A stretch of 48,930 nucleotides of DNA from DASZXJ01 sp035545895 (GCA_035545895.1 DASZXJ010000128.1:1-48930), one strand, 5' to 3'; shown: positions 30,508 to 40,017, numbered from the stretch's first letter. The notes: generated by a model not told the origin, from the sequence alone. Translations and numbers: made by a program.

Positions 30508-31605
30508 TCACTGCAGCGTCACATCCCACACTCTTGATCGTTGCGATTTTCCGTCTGGGCCTTCGACGCTCAGGATCACAATGTAATTTCCGGTCTTGGC
30601 GTAGGTGTGAGTTGGGTTTTGCTCGGTTGAGGTCGTGCCATCGCCGAAATCCCATTTCCAGGTTGTGACTTTGCCGGCGGATTCATCGTGGAACGCGACG
30701 ATTCGCTTGTCCAGGTCGGTTACTTTGAATGACCAGTCGGCGTCGAGTTTCTTTTGGACGGAGGCTTCGAGCGGCATGAGTTTGAAAGCGCACAGTTCGG
30801 AGGCCTGGCCATACATCGTGTGGCGGGGGGAGAGGTTCCAGAAGCCGTGGGCGCTGGTGTTCACATCGTCGTAATCGAGGATGGCCCAGCACAGGCCGAT
30901 GGTGGCATTTTCCTTGAGCTGCGATTCGACCGCGCCCTTGGGACCGTCGGCGGGGGCTTCGTCGAAGGGGGTGATCCAGAATTCCATGATCAGCTTGCCG
31001 GATTCGCCGGGCTTGAAGGTGTAGTTGTAGGCGCAGTTGGAATACGGGAGCTTTTTGATCCAGTCGGACTGCGGGCCCCAAGCCATGCACCAGTCCTTGC
31101 CGACCGCGGGGGTGAAGATGTGATAGTTCTGCGCGTGGTGGCCTTGGAAGTTGTACCACGCATCGCGCAGGTCGGCCGGCTTGCCCGGCTGGCTGGTGGA
31201 GATGTACCGCGCGATGAACGGCCCGCCCGAGGCGTTGCCATCGACAGCGAGTTCAAAGATGTCCTGATCCAATCCGGGGCGGGAAAAGTCCCAGTAGTTG
31301 TCGGTGGCTTCGTAGAGGAAGTAGAGACGATTGAGCCCCTTGACCCAGCCGACTTTGACTTTGACATCGATGCTCTTGGGATCGGGCTTGCGACCCGAGC
31401 CATTGTCGGCGGCGAGCTTGTCCGTGCCGATCGCGTATTCATCGGGCACGATGGCCCAGTCGTCGGCGTTGCCATCGATGCGGGGAATCTTGTCAGCGGG
31501 GAACTGGAAGACGCGGAAGTTGGCGTCGGCGCGCTCAAGAGCGAAGGTGGTTGAAACGCAGGAGAGGATCAGAACGACGATGGCGTTGATGCGAGTGCCG
31601 AGCAT
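30508..31605 (-). CDS. Secreted CBM9-like and PKD-domain protein (copy 1)
   Basis: 365 residues with signal INAIVVLILSCVSTTFA. An N-terminal domain opens FQFPADKIPRIDGNADDWAI and continues with YFLYEATDNYWDFSRPGLDQ, a CBM9-like beta sandwich of carbohydrate-active proteins. The C-terminal ~80 residues are a PKD domain with WKWDFGDGTTSTEQNPTHTY. Likely a periplasmic or surface polysaccharide-binding protein. It is a tandem paralogue of the next gene (31681-32823), sharing most motifs. Confidence 0.82.
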   Translation of the reverse strand: MLGTRINAIVVLILSCVSTTFALERADANFRVFQFPADKIPRIDGNADDWAIVPDEYAIGTDKLAADNGSGRKPDPKSIDVKVKVGWVKGLNRLYFLYEATDNYWDFSRPGLDQDIFELAVDGNASGGPFIARYISTSQPGKPADLRDAWYNFQGHHAQNYHIFTPAVGKDWCMAWGPQSDWIKKLPYSNCAYNYTFKPGESGKLIMEFWITPFDEAPADGPKGAVESQLKENATIGLCWAILDYDDVNTSAHGFWNLSPRHTMYGQASELCAFKLMPLEASVQKKLDADWSFKVTDLDKRIVAFHDESAGKVTTWKWDFGDGTTSTEQNPTHTYAKTGNYIVILSVEGPDGKSQRSRVWDVTLQ

Positions 31606-31611
31606 TGAATC

Positions 31612-31673
31612 TCCCGTGTCATGGCCGTCCCGGCCATGGAGGTGTAGCGCACAGGCGAGACGCCCGTGTCACG
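31612..31673. repeat. GTGTCA hairpin repeat between the paralogues
   Basis: CATGGCCG-TCC-CGGCCATG (31620-31638), framed by GTGTCA at 31616 and GTGTCAC at 31666. It is one of a family also seen at 37474 and 46542. Confidence 0.7.
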
Positions 31674-31680
31674 TAACAGT

Positions 31681-32823
31681 TTACTTCAAACTCACGTCCC
31701 ACACTTTGGATCGTTTGGATGTTCCATCGGGCCCTTCCACTTCAAGGATCGTTACGAAGCTGGCGGCTCGATTGAACTGGTGAATCGGGTTTTGCTCCGT
31801 CGATGTCTGCCCATCGCCGAAGGTCCATTTCCAGCTTGTGACTTTGCCTTGCGATTCATCTTTGAACGCGACGAGCCGGCGATCCATATCAACGACTTTG
31901 TAAGACCAGTTGGCCTCGATCGGCTTGGTGAATTGCGGCTCAAACGGCATGAGCTTGAACGCGCAGAGTTGCGAGGCATTGCCGAACATGGTGTGTTTGC
32001 GCGAGAGGTTCCAGAAGCTGCGCTTGTTGGAGTTCACATCGTCGTAATCGATCACAGCGAAGCTCGCGCCGATGATCTTGTTTTCGCTGAGGATGGATTC
32101 CACCGCCCGCTGCGGACCTTCAGGCCCGGCATAATCGAACGGCGTGATCCAGAATTCGAGAATGAGTTTGCCGCCTTCGCCGGGCTTGAAGTCGTAGACG
32201 CATTTGGAATTGGCGAAGGGAAGTTCCTTGATCCATGTGGCCGAGCTCCACGCCATGCACCAGTCCTTGTCCTTGGCGGGGGTGAAGATGTGGTAGTTCT
32301 GCGCGTGCACGCCATGGCTGGCCCAGTGCAATTCTGGAACGGTCAGGCGCGTATCGCGATTGGCCATCTCACCGACGGCATCTTTATTCCAGACATCGGC
32401 ATGACCCGCATCGATCAGCGGCCCGCCTGAGGCATCGCCATCAACGACGACTTCGAATATATCGTTGTGAAGGTCGGGCCGTGAGAAGTCCCAGTAGTTG
32501 TCGGTGGCTTCGTAAAGAAAATAGAGGCGGTTCATTCCCTTCACCCAGCCGACTTTGACCTTGAAATCCAGATCATTCGGATCGGGCTTGGAGTGGCCGC
32601 CTTCATCGTCCACGCATTGGTCGATGCCGATCGAATACGCATCGGGCACCATCGCCCAGTCATCGGTCTTGCCATCGATGCGCGGAATCTGGTCGGCGGG
32701 GAACTGGAAGACTTTGAACGTCACATCGGGGCGCTCCAGCGCGAGCGCTGATGGGGCGCAAACAACCATTCCGATGAGAGCGGCCAGCGCAATCAGGCAA
32801 ATGATCGAAAACAAACGATTCAT
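31681..32823 (-). CDS. Secreted CBM9-like and PKD-domain protein (copy 2)
   Basis: 380 residues from ATG 32823 (the longer frame to 32955 is not used because the signal peptide begins MNRLFSIICLIALAALIGMV). Domain layout is the same as the upstream paralogue: FQFPADQIPRIDGKTDDWAM, YFLYEATDNYWDFSRPDLHN, then a PKD domain WKWTFGDGQTSTEQNPIHQF. An insert (DAGHADVWNKDAVGEMANRD) is present only in this copy. The pair arose by tandem duplication and may bind related glycans. Confidence 0.82.
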   Translation of the reverse strand: MNRLFSIICLIALAALIGMVVCAPSALALERPDVTFKVFQFPADQIPRIDGKTDDWAMVPDAYSIGIDQCVDDEGGHSKPDPNDLDFKVKVGWVKGMNRLYFLYEATDNYWDFSRPDLHNDIFEVVVDGDASGGPLIDAGHADVWNKDAVGEMANRDTRLTVPELHWASHGVHAQNYHIFTPAKDKDWCMAWSSATWIKELPFANSKCVYDFKPGEGGKLILEFWITPFDYAGPEGPQRAVESILSENKIIGASFAVIDYDDVNSNKRSFWNLSRKHTMFGNASQLCAFKLMPFEPQFTKPIEANWSYKVVDMDRRLVAFKDESQGKVTSWKWTFGDGQTSTEQNPIHQFNRAASFVTILEVEGPDGTSKRSKVWDVSLK

Positions 32824-32884
32824 GAGCGATTCTTTCGGATGCGTCCTCAGGCAACCAGGAGATCGAACGCCTAACCGCAAGCGT

Positions 32885-34132
32885 TTAGGCGCGTTTTTCG
32901 ATCTTAACGACGACCTCGGCAGTGGCCAGGTAGTCGGGCGCGATTTCAATGCCAAGTCCCGGGCCCGGCGGAACGTCGATGAATCCGTCCTTAATCATGA
33001 AGTTGGGGGTGAACCAGCTTTCCGCACGCTGCGGCTGCCGCCACGGATATTCCAGGAAGTCACCGATGTTGGGCGTGTGGGAACCAAATTGCACGATGTT
33101 GACCGATGAAACTCCCGTTTGCGTGTTATGTGGCACGATGGTTCGGCCAAGTTTGCGCGCGATCTTGGCGACGCGGGCGGCGCGGATCAATCCGCCGTTG
33201 TAATTGATGTCGGGCTGGACGATTCTCATCACGCCGTTGGTCAGCGCCCACTGAAACTGCCACAGGCTGTAGTTCTGCTCGCCAAACGCGACCGGTATCT
33301 TCAATGCCTTGGCGACTTCCTGAGTCTCGGACAGCCATTCAAACGGGCAGGGCTCCTCGAAGAAACGATAATCGAGGCTTTCCATCATCTTGCCGATTTC
33401 GATTCCCTTCTTTGCGTCGTAGGAACCGTTGGCGTCGGCGTAGAGGATGATCTTGTCGCCCAGGCGCTTGCGTCCTTCGTGCAGCACGGTTTCGGTGCGG
33501 CCGGGGTAGGCGTCCAGGTCGCCGCTCATGCGCCCGCCGATCTTGAATTTCACGGCCTTGGCACCGGTGGCGGCCACGCCGCGCACATAAACATCGACTT
33601 CATCCTCCGCCTTGAGAATTCGATCCGAGCCCGACAGGTAGACGGGAATCTTGTTGCGGACCACACCGCCCAGCATCGCGCCCACCGATTTGTTGGCCAC
33701 TCGACCCAAGAGGTCCAGGCAGCTTTGTTCGCAATACGCGACCGGGCACCAGAAGGGGATGCTGGCCATCTTATAATTTTCGACATACACGCCGTTGACC
33801 AGTGTTTCGATGTCCCGCGCGTCCTTGCCGATGAAATAGGGCGCGACAAGGTGCCGGAAAATCGGAATGAAATCTTCAACCTGCTTGGTCGGCGAAATGC
33901 CCACCGCGCCATCGGTCGATCGCGTGCGGACAAAATAATTGCTGCCGCGCTTGAGCAGTTCGATCGATTCGATCTTGACCGGCGTTTTGATCTGACCGGG
34001 TATATCAAACATCGGCAGATCAAAATCCGCCTCGTAGCGTTCGTTGACCTGTGCCTGCGACCAGTCGCCCGAAAGTGCCGCCGCGATCAATGCGCTGCCG
34101 CCCAATCCCAGCCATTCCCGTCGTGTAATCAT
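32885..34132 (-). CDS. Enolase-superfamily (mandelate racemase/muconate lactonizing-like) protein, Tat-exported
   Basis: 415 residues from ATG 34132, with GGAG 11 nt upstream. Tat-type signal TRREWLGLGGSALIAAALSG. The barrel residues are complete: Lys pair KFKIGG, metal ligands in YADANGSYD, FFEEPCPFE and FGEQNYS, then VQPDINYNGG and a late His in VPHNTQTG. The family abstracts the alpha proton of carboxylates, often acid sugars. An exported form is unusual, but Tat-exported sugar dehydratase-like proteins occur in planctomycetes. It lies 61 nt upstream of the CBM9/PKD pair on the same strand, suggesting a shared sugar pathway. Confidence 0.9.
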   Translation of the reverse strand: MITRREWLGLGGSALIAAALSGDWSQAQVNERYEADFDLPMFDIPGQIKTPVKIESIELLKRGSNYFVRTRSTDGAVGISPTKQVEDFIPIFRHLVAPYFIGKDARDIETLVNGVYVENYKMASIPFWCPVAYCEQSCLDLLGRVANKSVGAMLGGVVRNKIPVYLSGSDRILKAEDEVDVYVRGVAATGAKAVKFKIGGRMSGDLDAYPGRTETVLHEGRKRLGDKIILYADANGSYDAKKGIEIGKMMESLDYRFFEEPCPFEWLSETQEVAKALKIPVAFGEQNYSLWQFQWALTNGVMRIVQPDINYNGGLIRAARVAKIARKLGRTIVPHNTQTGVSSVNIVQFGSHTPNIGDFLEYPWRQPQRAESWFTPNFMIKDGFIDVPPGPGLGIEIAPDYLATAEVVVKIEKRA

Positions 34133-34625
34133 GATGTGTTTCACTCCTGAACGGAATTCCAAATTTCCTTGTTGCCGTCCGCGGCGGCACGTGAAGCGGT
34201 TGAATTGATCGCCCGCGCCAGGGACATGCCGCCAATAGTCAGGCCGACTCGATTTTTACACCCTTGGCGGCAGGACGTTGCCGGACAAGAGTGTTAAAGA
34301 CACGCTGGGCTTCCTCACTGCACCGCGCGGATCAAGATTACAGCTTCTTTAGCCGGATATTGCGGAATTTCACTTTCGGCGGCCCGCCGACGTGCACCTG
34401 CACCCAATCTGGCGTGAAATCGGACGGACTGGTGGATGCGCAGCGCGGCCTGTTCGGGTATGATCGCGATCTCGCAGAATTAATGGCCAGCGGCGTGAAT
34501 CATCCACGCCCGGCTTGCTGGAAGTGATGATGTTGTGCGATGATTTGTCGCCGCGCGAAGCCGTCGTGGAATAATCGCGCGAGCCCAGCATCTCGGTCGC
34601 GGAGTTTGATCGTCGGAGCTTTCGC
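34133..34625. other. Intergenic region with gene debris
   Basis: No intact gene. It contains the DUF1080 relic at 34338-34430 and short unrelated open frames on both strands. The ribosome site for the next gene is not obvious. Confidence 0.6.
34338..34430 (-). pseudogene. C-terminal relic of a DUF1080 (3-keto-disaccharide hydrolase-type) protein
   Basis: The minus strand encodes DFTPDWVQVHVGGPPKVKFR followed by NIRLKKL and a stop. The ending FRNIRLKKL-stop is the classic C-terminus of DUF1080 proteins. Upstream the frame is lost, so the rest of the gene has been deleted or scrambled. DUF1080 proteins are abundant in planctomycetes as secreted sugar-active enzymes. Confidence 0.65.
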
Positions 34626-35831
34626 ATGCATGCGATGTTCATCCATCCAAACTTCCCCGCGCAGTTTGGGCATGCGGCTCATTACCTCTCCACGCGGCTG
34701 GGCTGGCAGTGCACTTGCGTGACGCAGGTGGATTCCAGCCAGGCGCAATTGCCTTTCAATCGTGTGACCTATTGCGTCACCGAACGTTCCACGCCCAGCG
34801 GTCCCAGCAAGCTCAATGTGCTGCTCGACAATGCGTGGGCCGTATATGGCGCCCTGAAATCTCTGCCGCAGCTCAGACCGGACATCATTGTTGGGCATCT
34901 CACTTACGGCACGCTGGTCTACCTGAAGAATCTGTATGAATGTCCGATGGTCGGCTATTACGAATTGATGCCGCCGCCGTACTGGAGCAATGAAATGGCG
35001 CTTCGCCCGGAGTTTCCGCCGCCGGAACACACGCGATTGTTCAACGCCACGTTTCACGCGATGAATTATCTTCAGGGCTCGCTGATCGACGCCGCCTACA
35101 CGCCCACGCGCTTTCAATTGGACAACGCCCCCGACCTGGTGCGATCAAAAGCGCGCGTCATTCACGATGGCGTGGACATGGATGCGCTTCAGCGCCGTGA
35201 AATTCCGCGGCCGACGACCTTTCACGGCGTAACCATCGGCGCCAACACGCGCGTCGTCACCTACGCCGCACGCGGGCTGGAATCGGTCCGCGGGTTTGAC
35301 ATTTTCATGAAAGTCGCCAAGCGCATCAGCCAGGAATACGCCGACGTCGTCTTCCTCATCGCCGGCGACGACCACACCTACTATGGTCACGAGATGCATC
35401 ACATTCGTCATCCCTGTTTCCGCCAATATGTGCTGAGCCAGGACCAGTATCATCCCGCGCAATTCATTTTCCTCGGCATGGTTCCACCGGATGATCTGGC
35501 GACGCTCTTCAGCCTTAGCGATCTGCACATCTATCTGACCGTGCCGTTCGTACTGAGCTGGTCGCTGATCTGGGCAATGGCGGCCGGTTGTACGCTGCTC
35601 GCATCCGATACCCCGCCCCTGCGCGAAGCGATCGATCCGGATGTTCACGGCCTATTGCACGACTTCCACGATGTGGACGGCCTGGCCGCCAAGGCCCTTG
35701 CCGTTCTGAAAAATCCGCCGGAGTATCGCCATCTCGGTCAGGCCGCGGTCCAGCGCGTCCGCGAGCGGTACGAACTCAACATCTGCATGGAAAAGCTGGT
35801 AGAGCTATTACGAAACCCCCGAGGCGGTTGA
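34626..35831 (+). CDS. Glycosyltransferase family 4 protein
   Basis: 401 residues. The N-terminus MHAMFIHPNFPAQFGHAAHY is typical of a GT4 group. The second domain has TRVVTYAARGLESVRGFDIF, FLIAGDDHTYYG, FLGMVPPDDLATLFSLSDL and the donor-site region MAAGCTLLASDTPPLREAI then DPDVHGLL (E-x7-E-like end). It transfers a nucleotide-activated sugar in the cytoplasm. It is followed 21 nt later by the sialate esterase-like gene. An ATG at 34635 (MFIHPNFP) is an alternative start. Confidence 0.92.
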   Translation: MHAMFIHPNFPAQFGHAAHYLSTRLGWQCTCVTQVDSSQAQLPFNRVTYCVTERSTPSGPSKLNVLLDNAWAVYGALKSLPQLRPDIIVGHLTYGTLVYLKNLYECPMVGYYELMPPPYWSNEMALRPEFPPPEHTRLFNATFHAMNYLQGSLIDAAYTPTRFQLDNAPDLVRSKARVIHDGVDMDALQRREIPRPTTFHGVTIGANTRVVTYAARGLESVRGFDIFMKVAKRISQEYADVVFLIAGDDHTYYGHEMHHIRHPCFRQYVLSQDQYHPAQFIFLGMVPPDDLATLFSLSDLHIYLTVPFVLSWSLIWAMAAGCTLLASDTPPLREAIDPDVHGLLHDFHDVDGLAAKALAVLKNPPEYRHLGQAAVQRVRERYELNICMEKLVELLRNPRGG

Positions 35832-35852
35832 TGCGCCGGCAGGAGAAATCCC

Positions 35853-37409
35853 ATGAAACGCAACCCCGTTGTTGCATTCATCGCAGCGATTGGCGTGATG
35901 GCATTGGCATCGGCGTCCCGCGCTGAGGTCAGGCTCGCCTCCCTGTTCGCCGACCACATGGTCCTGCAGCAGGGGATGGCCGTGCCCGTGTGGGGCTGGG
36001 CCGATCCGGGGCAGTCCGTCACCGTCAGTTTTGTCGGGCAATCCCAATCCGCGACCGCCGGCACGGACGGCAAATGGATGGTCAAACTTGCCAGCCTCAA
36101 GACCAGCAATGATCCCGCCGACCTGACCGTCGCCGCCGGCAACACCATTGCCCTGCATGATATTCTCGTTGGCGAAGTCTGGCTCGCTTCGGGCCAGTCC
36201 AATATGGTCTTCCCCGTCGCGCGCAGCGGCCCCTATGGAGGGCTGCCCAACGCCGACGCCGTTATCGCTGCCGCCAACCTCCCGACGATCCGGATCTTTA
36301 CCGGCCAGCCGACCATGACCTACGAGCCGCAAAGGGAAGTCGCCGGATCGTGGATCGTCGCCAGTCCGGAAACAGCGCCAAAGTTCTCAGCCGCCAGTTA
36401 CCTCTTTGCTCGCAATCTTCAGAAGGAACTGAACGTCCCCGTCGGCATGATTACCCTGGCGCAGGGTGCCAGCGTTGCTGAAGGATGGATTTCGCGCCAG
36501 ACGCTGCTGGCCGACCCGAAGCTCAGGTTCATGGTCGATTCGTTGGATGAGAACATGAACTATTTCCGCGCCAATCCGCGTCCCGCGGGCGCGGCGCCGC
36601 TGCATCCCACGCCGATCAACAAGCCGCGCACGCCCGCGCGAGGCGGCAACGTGTCCGATCCAATGCGCGACCAGCATTTTGCTACGATTCTCTATAACGG
36701 CATGATCGCGCCGGTCGTTCCGTACGCCGTCAGGGGCATCATCTGGTATCAGGGTGAGTCGATCTGCTTCGGCACGCCGGGCCTGAACCTGTATGGCCAT
36801 GTCATGCAGACGCTGGTCAACGACTGGCGAAAGCAATGGGGCCAGGCCGATTTGCCCTTCTACATCGTGCAACTACCCGGGCAGGCCAACATCAGCAACA
36901 ACCCGCGCATCCGCGAGGAACAGGCGACGATCCTTCAACTGCCCCACACTGGCTTTGCCGTCACCATCGACACCGGCGAACAGCGCAACGTGCATCCGGT
37001 CAACAAGGAACCCGTGGGAGAACGGCTGACCAGGCTTGCGCTGGCGGACGCGTATGGGCGCAAGATCGATCCGTTCAGTCCCCTGTATGATTCGATGAGG
37101 ATTGACGGGAGCGTCATTCGCATCAAATTCGCGCACGCCACCGGCGGCTTGCTCGCCAAAGGCGGGCCGTTAAAGGGATTCGAAATCGCCGGCGAAGACA
37201 AAAACTTTGTCGCCGCCGATGCCAGGATTGACGGCAATTCCGTCATCGTCACCAGCCCGCAGGTCAAAACCCCTGTCGCAGTGCGCTATGCTTTCGTCGA
37301 TTACCCCGAAGGGCTCGGCTGCAACCTCTACAACGCCGACAATCTCCCTGCCGCTCCGTTCCGAACCGACCAATGGGATTACCCGATCAAAGGGATCGTG
37401 GAAAACTGA
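35853..37409 (+). CDS. Sialate O-acetylesterase-like, secreted (SASA domain)
   Basis: 518 residues with signal VVAFIAAIGVMALASASRA. The catalytic Ser is in WLASGQSNMVFP; the second conserved block is GIIWYQGES and the acid/His region GEQRNVHPVNKEPVGERL, so the SGNH-type triad seems complete. Family members remove O-acetyl groups from sialic acid or xylan-like sugars in the periplasm or outside. The N-terminal part (ASLFADHMVLQQGMAVPVWG) is a typical beta domain. Probably co-transcribed with the GT4 gene. Confidence 0.92.
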   Translation: MKRNPVVAFIAAIGVMALASASRAEVRLASLFADHMVLQQGMAVPVWGWADPGQSVTVSFVGQSQSATAGTDGKWMVKLASLKTSNDPADLTVAAGNTIALHDILVGEVWLASGQSNMVFPVARSGPYGGLPNADAVIAAANLPTIRIFTGQPTMTYEPQREVAGSWIVASPETAPKFSAASYLFARNLQKELNVPVGMITLAQGASVAEGWISRQTLLADPKLRFMVDSLDENMNYFRANPRPAGAAPLHPTPINKPRTPARGGNVSDPMRDQHFATILYNGMIAPVVPYAVRGIIWYQGESICFGTPGLNLYGHVMQTLVNDWRKQWGQADLPFYIVQLPGQANISNNPRIREEQATILQLPHTGFAVTIDTGEQRNVHPVNKEPVGERLTRLALADAYGRKIDPFSPLYDSMRIDGSVIRIKFAHATGGLLAKGGPLKGFEIAGEDKNFVAADARIDGNSVIVTSPQVKTPVAVRYAFVDYPEGLGCNLYNADNLPAAPFRTDQWDYPIKGIVEN

Positions 37410-37441
37410 TCGTCGGGCGCGAAGCAAAAACCGGCGCAATT

Positions 37442-37520
37442 CAAACGTGACATGAGCTTTTAGCCCACGAGCACGGCCTGGAAAGGCCGTGTCACATCAA
37501 ACTGCACCGGTGCCTGGAAT
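37442..37520. repeat. GTGTCAC hairpin repeat between convergent genes
   Basis: CACGGCCT-GGAA-AGGCCGTG (37472-37491) followed by TCACATCAAACT. Thirty bases (37474-37503) are identical, inverted, to 46542-46571. A TCAAACTGCACCGGTGCC block (37498-37515) recurs with two changes at 46625-46642. It may also act as a bidirectional terminator, although T runs are lacking. Confidence 0.85.
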
Positions 37521-37571
37521 TCCATACCGCGTTTTTCTTCGCGCATTCTGCGGGTGCATGGTTATATGCCC

Positions 37572-38336
37572 TTATTTTTTCAAAGTGTTGGTATGATCCA
37601 GCGCCCCAAATCTGCGATTTCGTGAGGCAAACGCCCGGATCGAATCGTGCAGGTCTTTTTCAGTAAAATCAGGCCATAACACGTCGCTTACATAGAGTTC
37701 GGCGTAGCTGATTTGCCACAGCAGGTAGTTGCTGATTCGCAGTTCGCCGGCCGTGCGAACGAGCAGGTCGGGGTCGGGCATGCCTGCGGTATAGAGATGC
37801 GACGAGATGGTCTCTTCCTGAATTTGTTCGGGGTCGAGCTGGCCGGCGCGAACCTTTCGCGCGATTGCGCGTACGCCATCGACGATTTCCGCGCGGCTGC
37901 CGTAGTTCAGCGCCAGCACCAGCGTCAGGCCGTCGTTTTTCTTTGTTTCCTCCAGTGTGATGTTCACTTCTTTCAGCACCGGCTCGGGCAGATGATCCAG
38001 CCGGCCGATCTGCCGAAAGCGAATGTTGTTCTGCATCATCGTCGAGCGCTCGGCGCGCAGGTAGTCGATGTACATCTGCATGAGAAACGTCACTTCGGCG
38101 GCGGGGCGTTTCCAATTTTCCATGCTGAACGAATAAAGCGTCAGAAAATCCGGCCTGCCATTATGTTTACGCAGGCGAGCGCATTCGGTCACGACCGCAC
38201 GCACCGTTTTGGCGCCCTGCTCATGTCCGCGAATCCGTTCCAGACCCTGGCGCACCGCCCAGCGGCCGTTGCCGTCCATGATGACCGCAATGTGACGCGG
38301 AAAACGCTCCGGCGGGATGTCGATCAGTGAATCCAT
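37572..38336 (-). CDS. uppS: Isoprenyl (undecaprenyl) diphosphate synthase
   Basis: 254 residues from ATG 38336, where homologues start (MDSLIDIPPERFPRHIAVIM). Catalytic Asp and phosphate-binding residues are in MDGNGRWAVRQG; the substrate-binding end is RTAGELRISNYLLWQ with YAELYVSDVLWPDF. It makes the C55 lipid carrier for peptidoglycan and polysaccharides by cis-prenyl addition, at the membrane. It lies 59 nt after cimA on the same strand. GAGG precedes the ATG by 9 nt. Confidence 0.96.
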   Translation of the reverse strand: MDSLIDIPPERFPRHIAVIMDGNGRWAVRQGLERIRGHEQGAKTVRAVVTECARLRKHNGRPDFLTLYSFSMENWKRPAAEVTFLMQMYIDYLRAERSTMMQNNIRFRQIGRLDHLPEPVLKEVNITLEETKKNDGLTLVLALNYGSRAEIVDGVRAIARKVRAGQLDPEQIQEETISSHLYTAGMPDPDLLVRTAGELRISNYLLWQISYAELYVSDVLWPDFTEKDLHDSIRAFASRNRRFGALDHTNTLKK

Positions 38337-38395
38337 TCCTGAAAGCCTCAATGACCAGGAGCCAATGAAACTCCACGCCCTCTGGGTGTGGAGTT

Positions 38396-39994
38396 TCATT
38401 TTGCCAAAGCTTCCTCAACATGAATCAGATGATACTCATACGCATCCACCAGCGCCTGCCAGCTTGCGTCGATGATGTTTTCGCTGACGCCGATCGTGCC
38501 GAAAACTTCCTTGGTGCCATCCGCGCTGGTGCGACGACATTCAATGATGACGCGCACGGCGGCCGAGGTTTCGTCCTTGGAATTGATGACACGGACCTTG
38601 TAGTCGATCAGGTGCACGCCGTCGATCTGCGGGTATTTGGTCTTGAGCGCTTTTCGCAAGGCTGCATCGAGCGCTGCGACGGGGCCATCCCCCTCGGCCA
38701 CGCGATGTTCGACCTGTTCGTCCACGCGTAGCTTGACGGTCGCTTCGGCAACCGGTTCACCTGTTCCGTTTTTTGAAACGGCTACCCGGTAGTGTTCCAA
38801 TTCGAAGAATTTGCGATGGCGGTTGATTTCCTTGCGCACAAGCAATTCAAAACTCGCCTCGGCAGCTTCGAACTGATAACCCTCGTTTTCCAGGGTTTGC
38901 ACCTTTTCAAGCACGTTTCGCAGCGTGGCCTTGTCGTTTTCCAGGTTGAATTTCTTGCCGGCCTTGGTGGCAATGTTGGAAACGCCGCTCATTTCGCTGA
39001 TGAGCACCTTTCGCGTGTTGCCGACCGATTCAGGAGTTACATGCTCGTAGGTGCTGCTGTCCTTTTGCACGGCGTGGACGTGCATGCCGCCCTTGTGGGC
39101 AAATGCGCTCGTGCCCACATAAGGCTGGCCGCTCGTGAAATTCATGTTTGCGGTTTCATAGACATAGCGGCTGACATCAGTCAGGTGCACCAGCGTGCCC
39201 GGACGCAGGCAGTCCAGTTTGTATTTCAACTGAAGGTTGGCGATGAGCGGCATGAGGTCCATGTTGCCGCAGCGTTCACCAACGCCGTTGACCGTGCCTT
39301 GCGCGTGGGCAGCACCCGCGCGGATGGCCGCCATCGCGTTGGCCAGCGCGACGCCTGAATCGTTGTGCGTGTGGATGCCGATCATCGCGGTGGTTTCTTT
39401 TTTTACTGCTTCGACGGCCTCTTCGATTAGCTCAGGCATCGACCCGCCATTGGTATCGCAAAGGACGAGCACCGATGCGCCCGCTTCCTGTGCTGCAAGG
39501 ATTGACTTGATCGCGTAATCTCGATTGGCGCGGAAGGAATCGAAGAAATGTTCGGCATCGTAAACCGCCTGCCGACCGGCTTTGCGCATCAGGCCGACCG
39601 AATCGCTGATCATTTGCAGGTTCTCTTCGAGAGAAACGCCGAGCACCCTGGTTGCATGAAATTCACTGCTCTTGCCGACGATCGTGACGACCGGCGTTTG
39701 CGCATCGAGCAGCGCTTTCATCCCCGCATCATCCTCGGCTTTTGCGCCGCGGCGGCGGGTCATTCCAAAGGCGGCGATTTTCGCATTGCGCAGTTTTGTG
39801 GCTCGGATTTCCCGGAAAAATGCCTCGTCCTTGGGGTTGGAAAGGGGGAATCCGCCTTCGATGTAATCGACGCCGAGTTCGTCGAGCTTACGGGCAATCG
39901 CCAGCTTGTCTTCGAGGGAAAGGTTAAATCCTTCGCCCTGCGTGCCGTCGCGCAAAGTGGTGTCGTATATCTCGATGCGTCGTGGGGTGCTCAT
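38396..39994 (-). CDS. cimA: (R)-citramalate synthase
   Basis: 532 residues from ATG 39994 (GGGA 6 nt before). The DRE-TIM metallolyase motif opens the protein: YDTTLRDGTQGEGFNLSLED. Metal His ligands are in GIHTHNDSGVALAN, with VNGVGERCGN after it; a C-terminal LeuA-type regulatory domain follows (VDEQVEHRVAEGDGPVAALD). The long form with the DRD-TQGEG motif is citramalate synthase rather than LeuA. It condenses pyruvate and acetyl-CoA, feeding 2-oxobutyrate to isoleucine. The leader at 40018-40136 suggests attenuation by isoleucine. The frame upstream to 40108 is not coding. Confidence 0.94.
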   Translation of the reverse strand: MSTPRRIEIYDTTLRDGTQGEGFNLSLEDKLAIARKLDELGVDYIEGGFPLSNPKDEAFFREIRATKLRNAKIAAFGMTRRRGAKAEDDAGMKALLDAQTPVVTIVGKSSEFHATRVLGVSLEENLQMISDSVGLMRKAGRQAVYDAEHFFDSFRANRDYAIKSILAAQEAGASVLVLCDTNGGSMPELIEEAVEAVKKETTAMIGIHTHNDSGVALANAMAAIRAGAAHAQGTVNGVGERCGNMDLMPLIANLQLKYKLDCLRPGTLVHLTDVSRYVYETANMNFTSGQPYVGTSAFAHKGGMHVHAVQKDSSTYEHVTPESVGNTRKVLISEMSGVSNIATKAGKKFNLENDKATLRNVLEKVQTLENEGYQFEAAEASFELLVRKEINRHRKFFELEHYRVAVSKNGTGEPVAEATVKLRVDEQVEHRVAEGDGPVAALDAALRKALKTKYPQIDGVHLIDYKVRVINSKDETSAAVRVIIECRRTSADGTKEVFGTIGVSENIIDASWQALVDAYEYHLIHVEEALAK

Positions 39995-40017
39995 GTGCTG
40001 TCCCGTTAAACGAAAAT

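Noticed and set aside
33119..34150. 343-codon frame antisense to the enolase-superfamily gene
   Set aside because: No recognisable motifs; the minus strand holds all catalytic residues of a known family.
34264..34527. 87-codon plus-strand ORF
   Set aside because: Opposite strand carries the DUF1080 C-terminus in this area; the plus frame has no motif or ribosome site.
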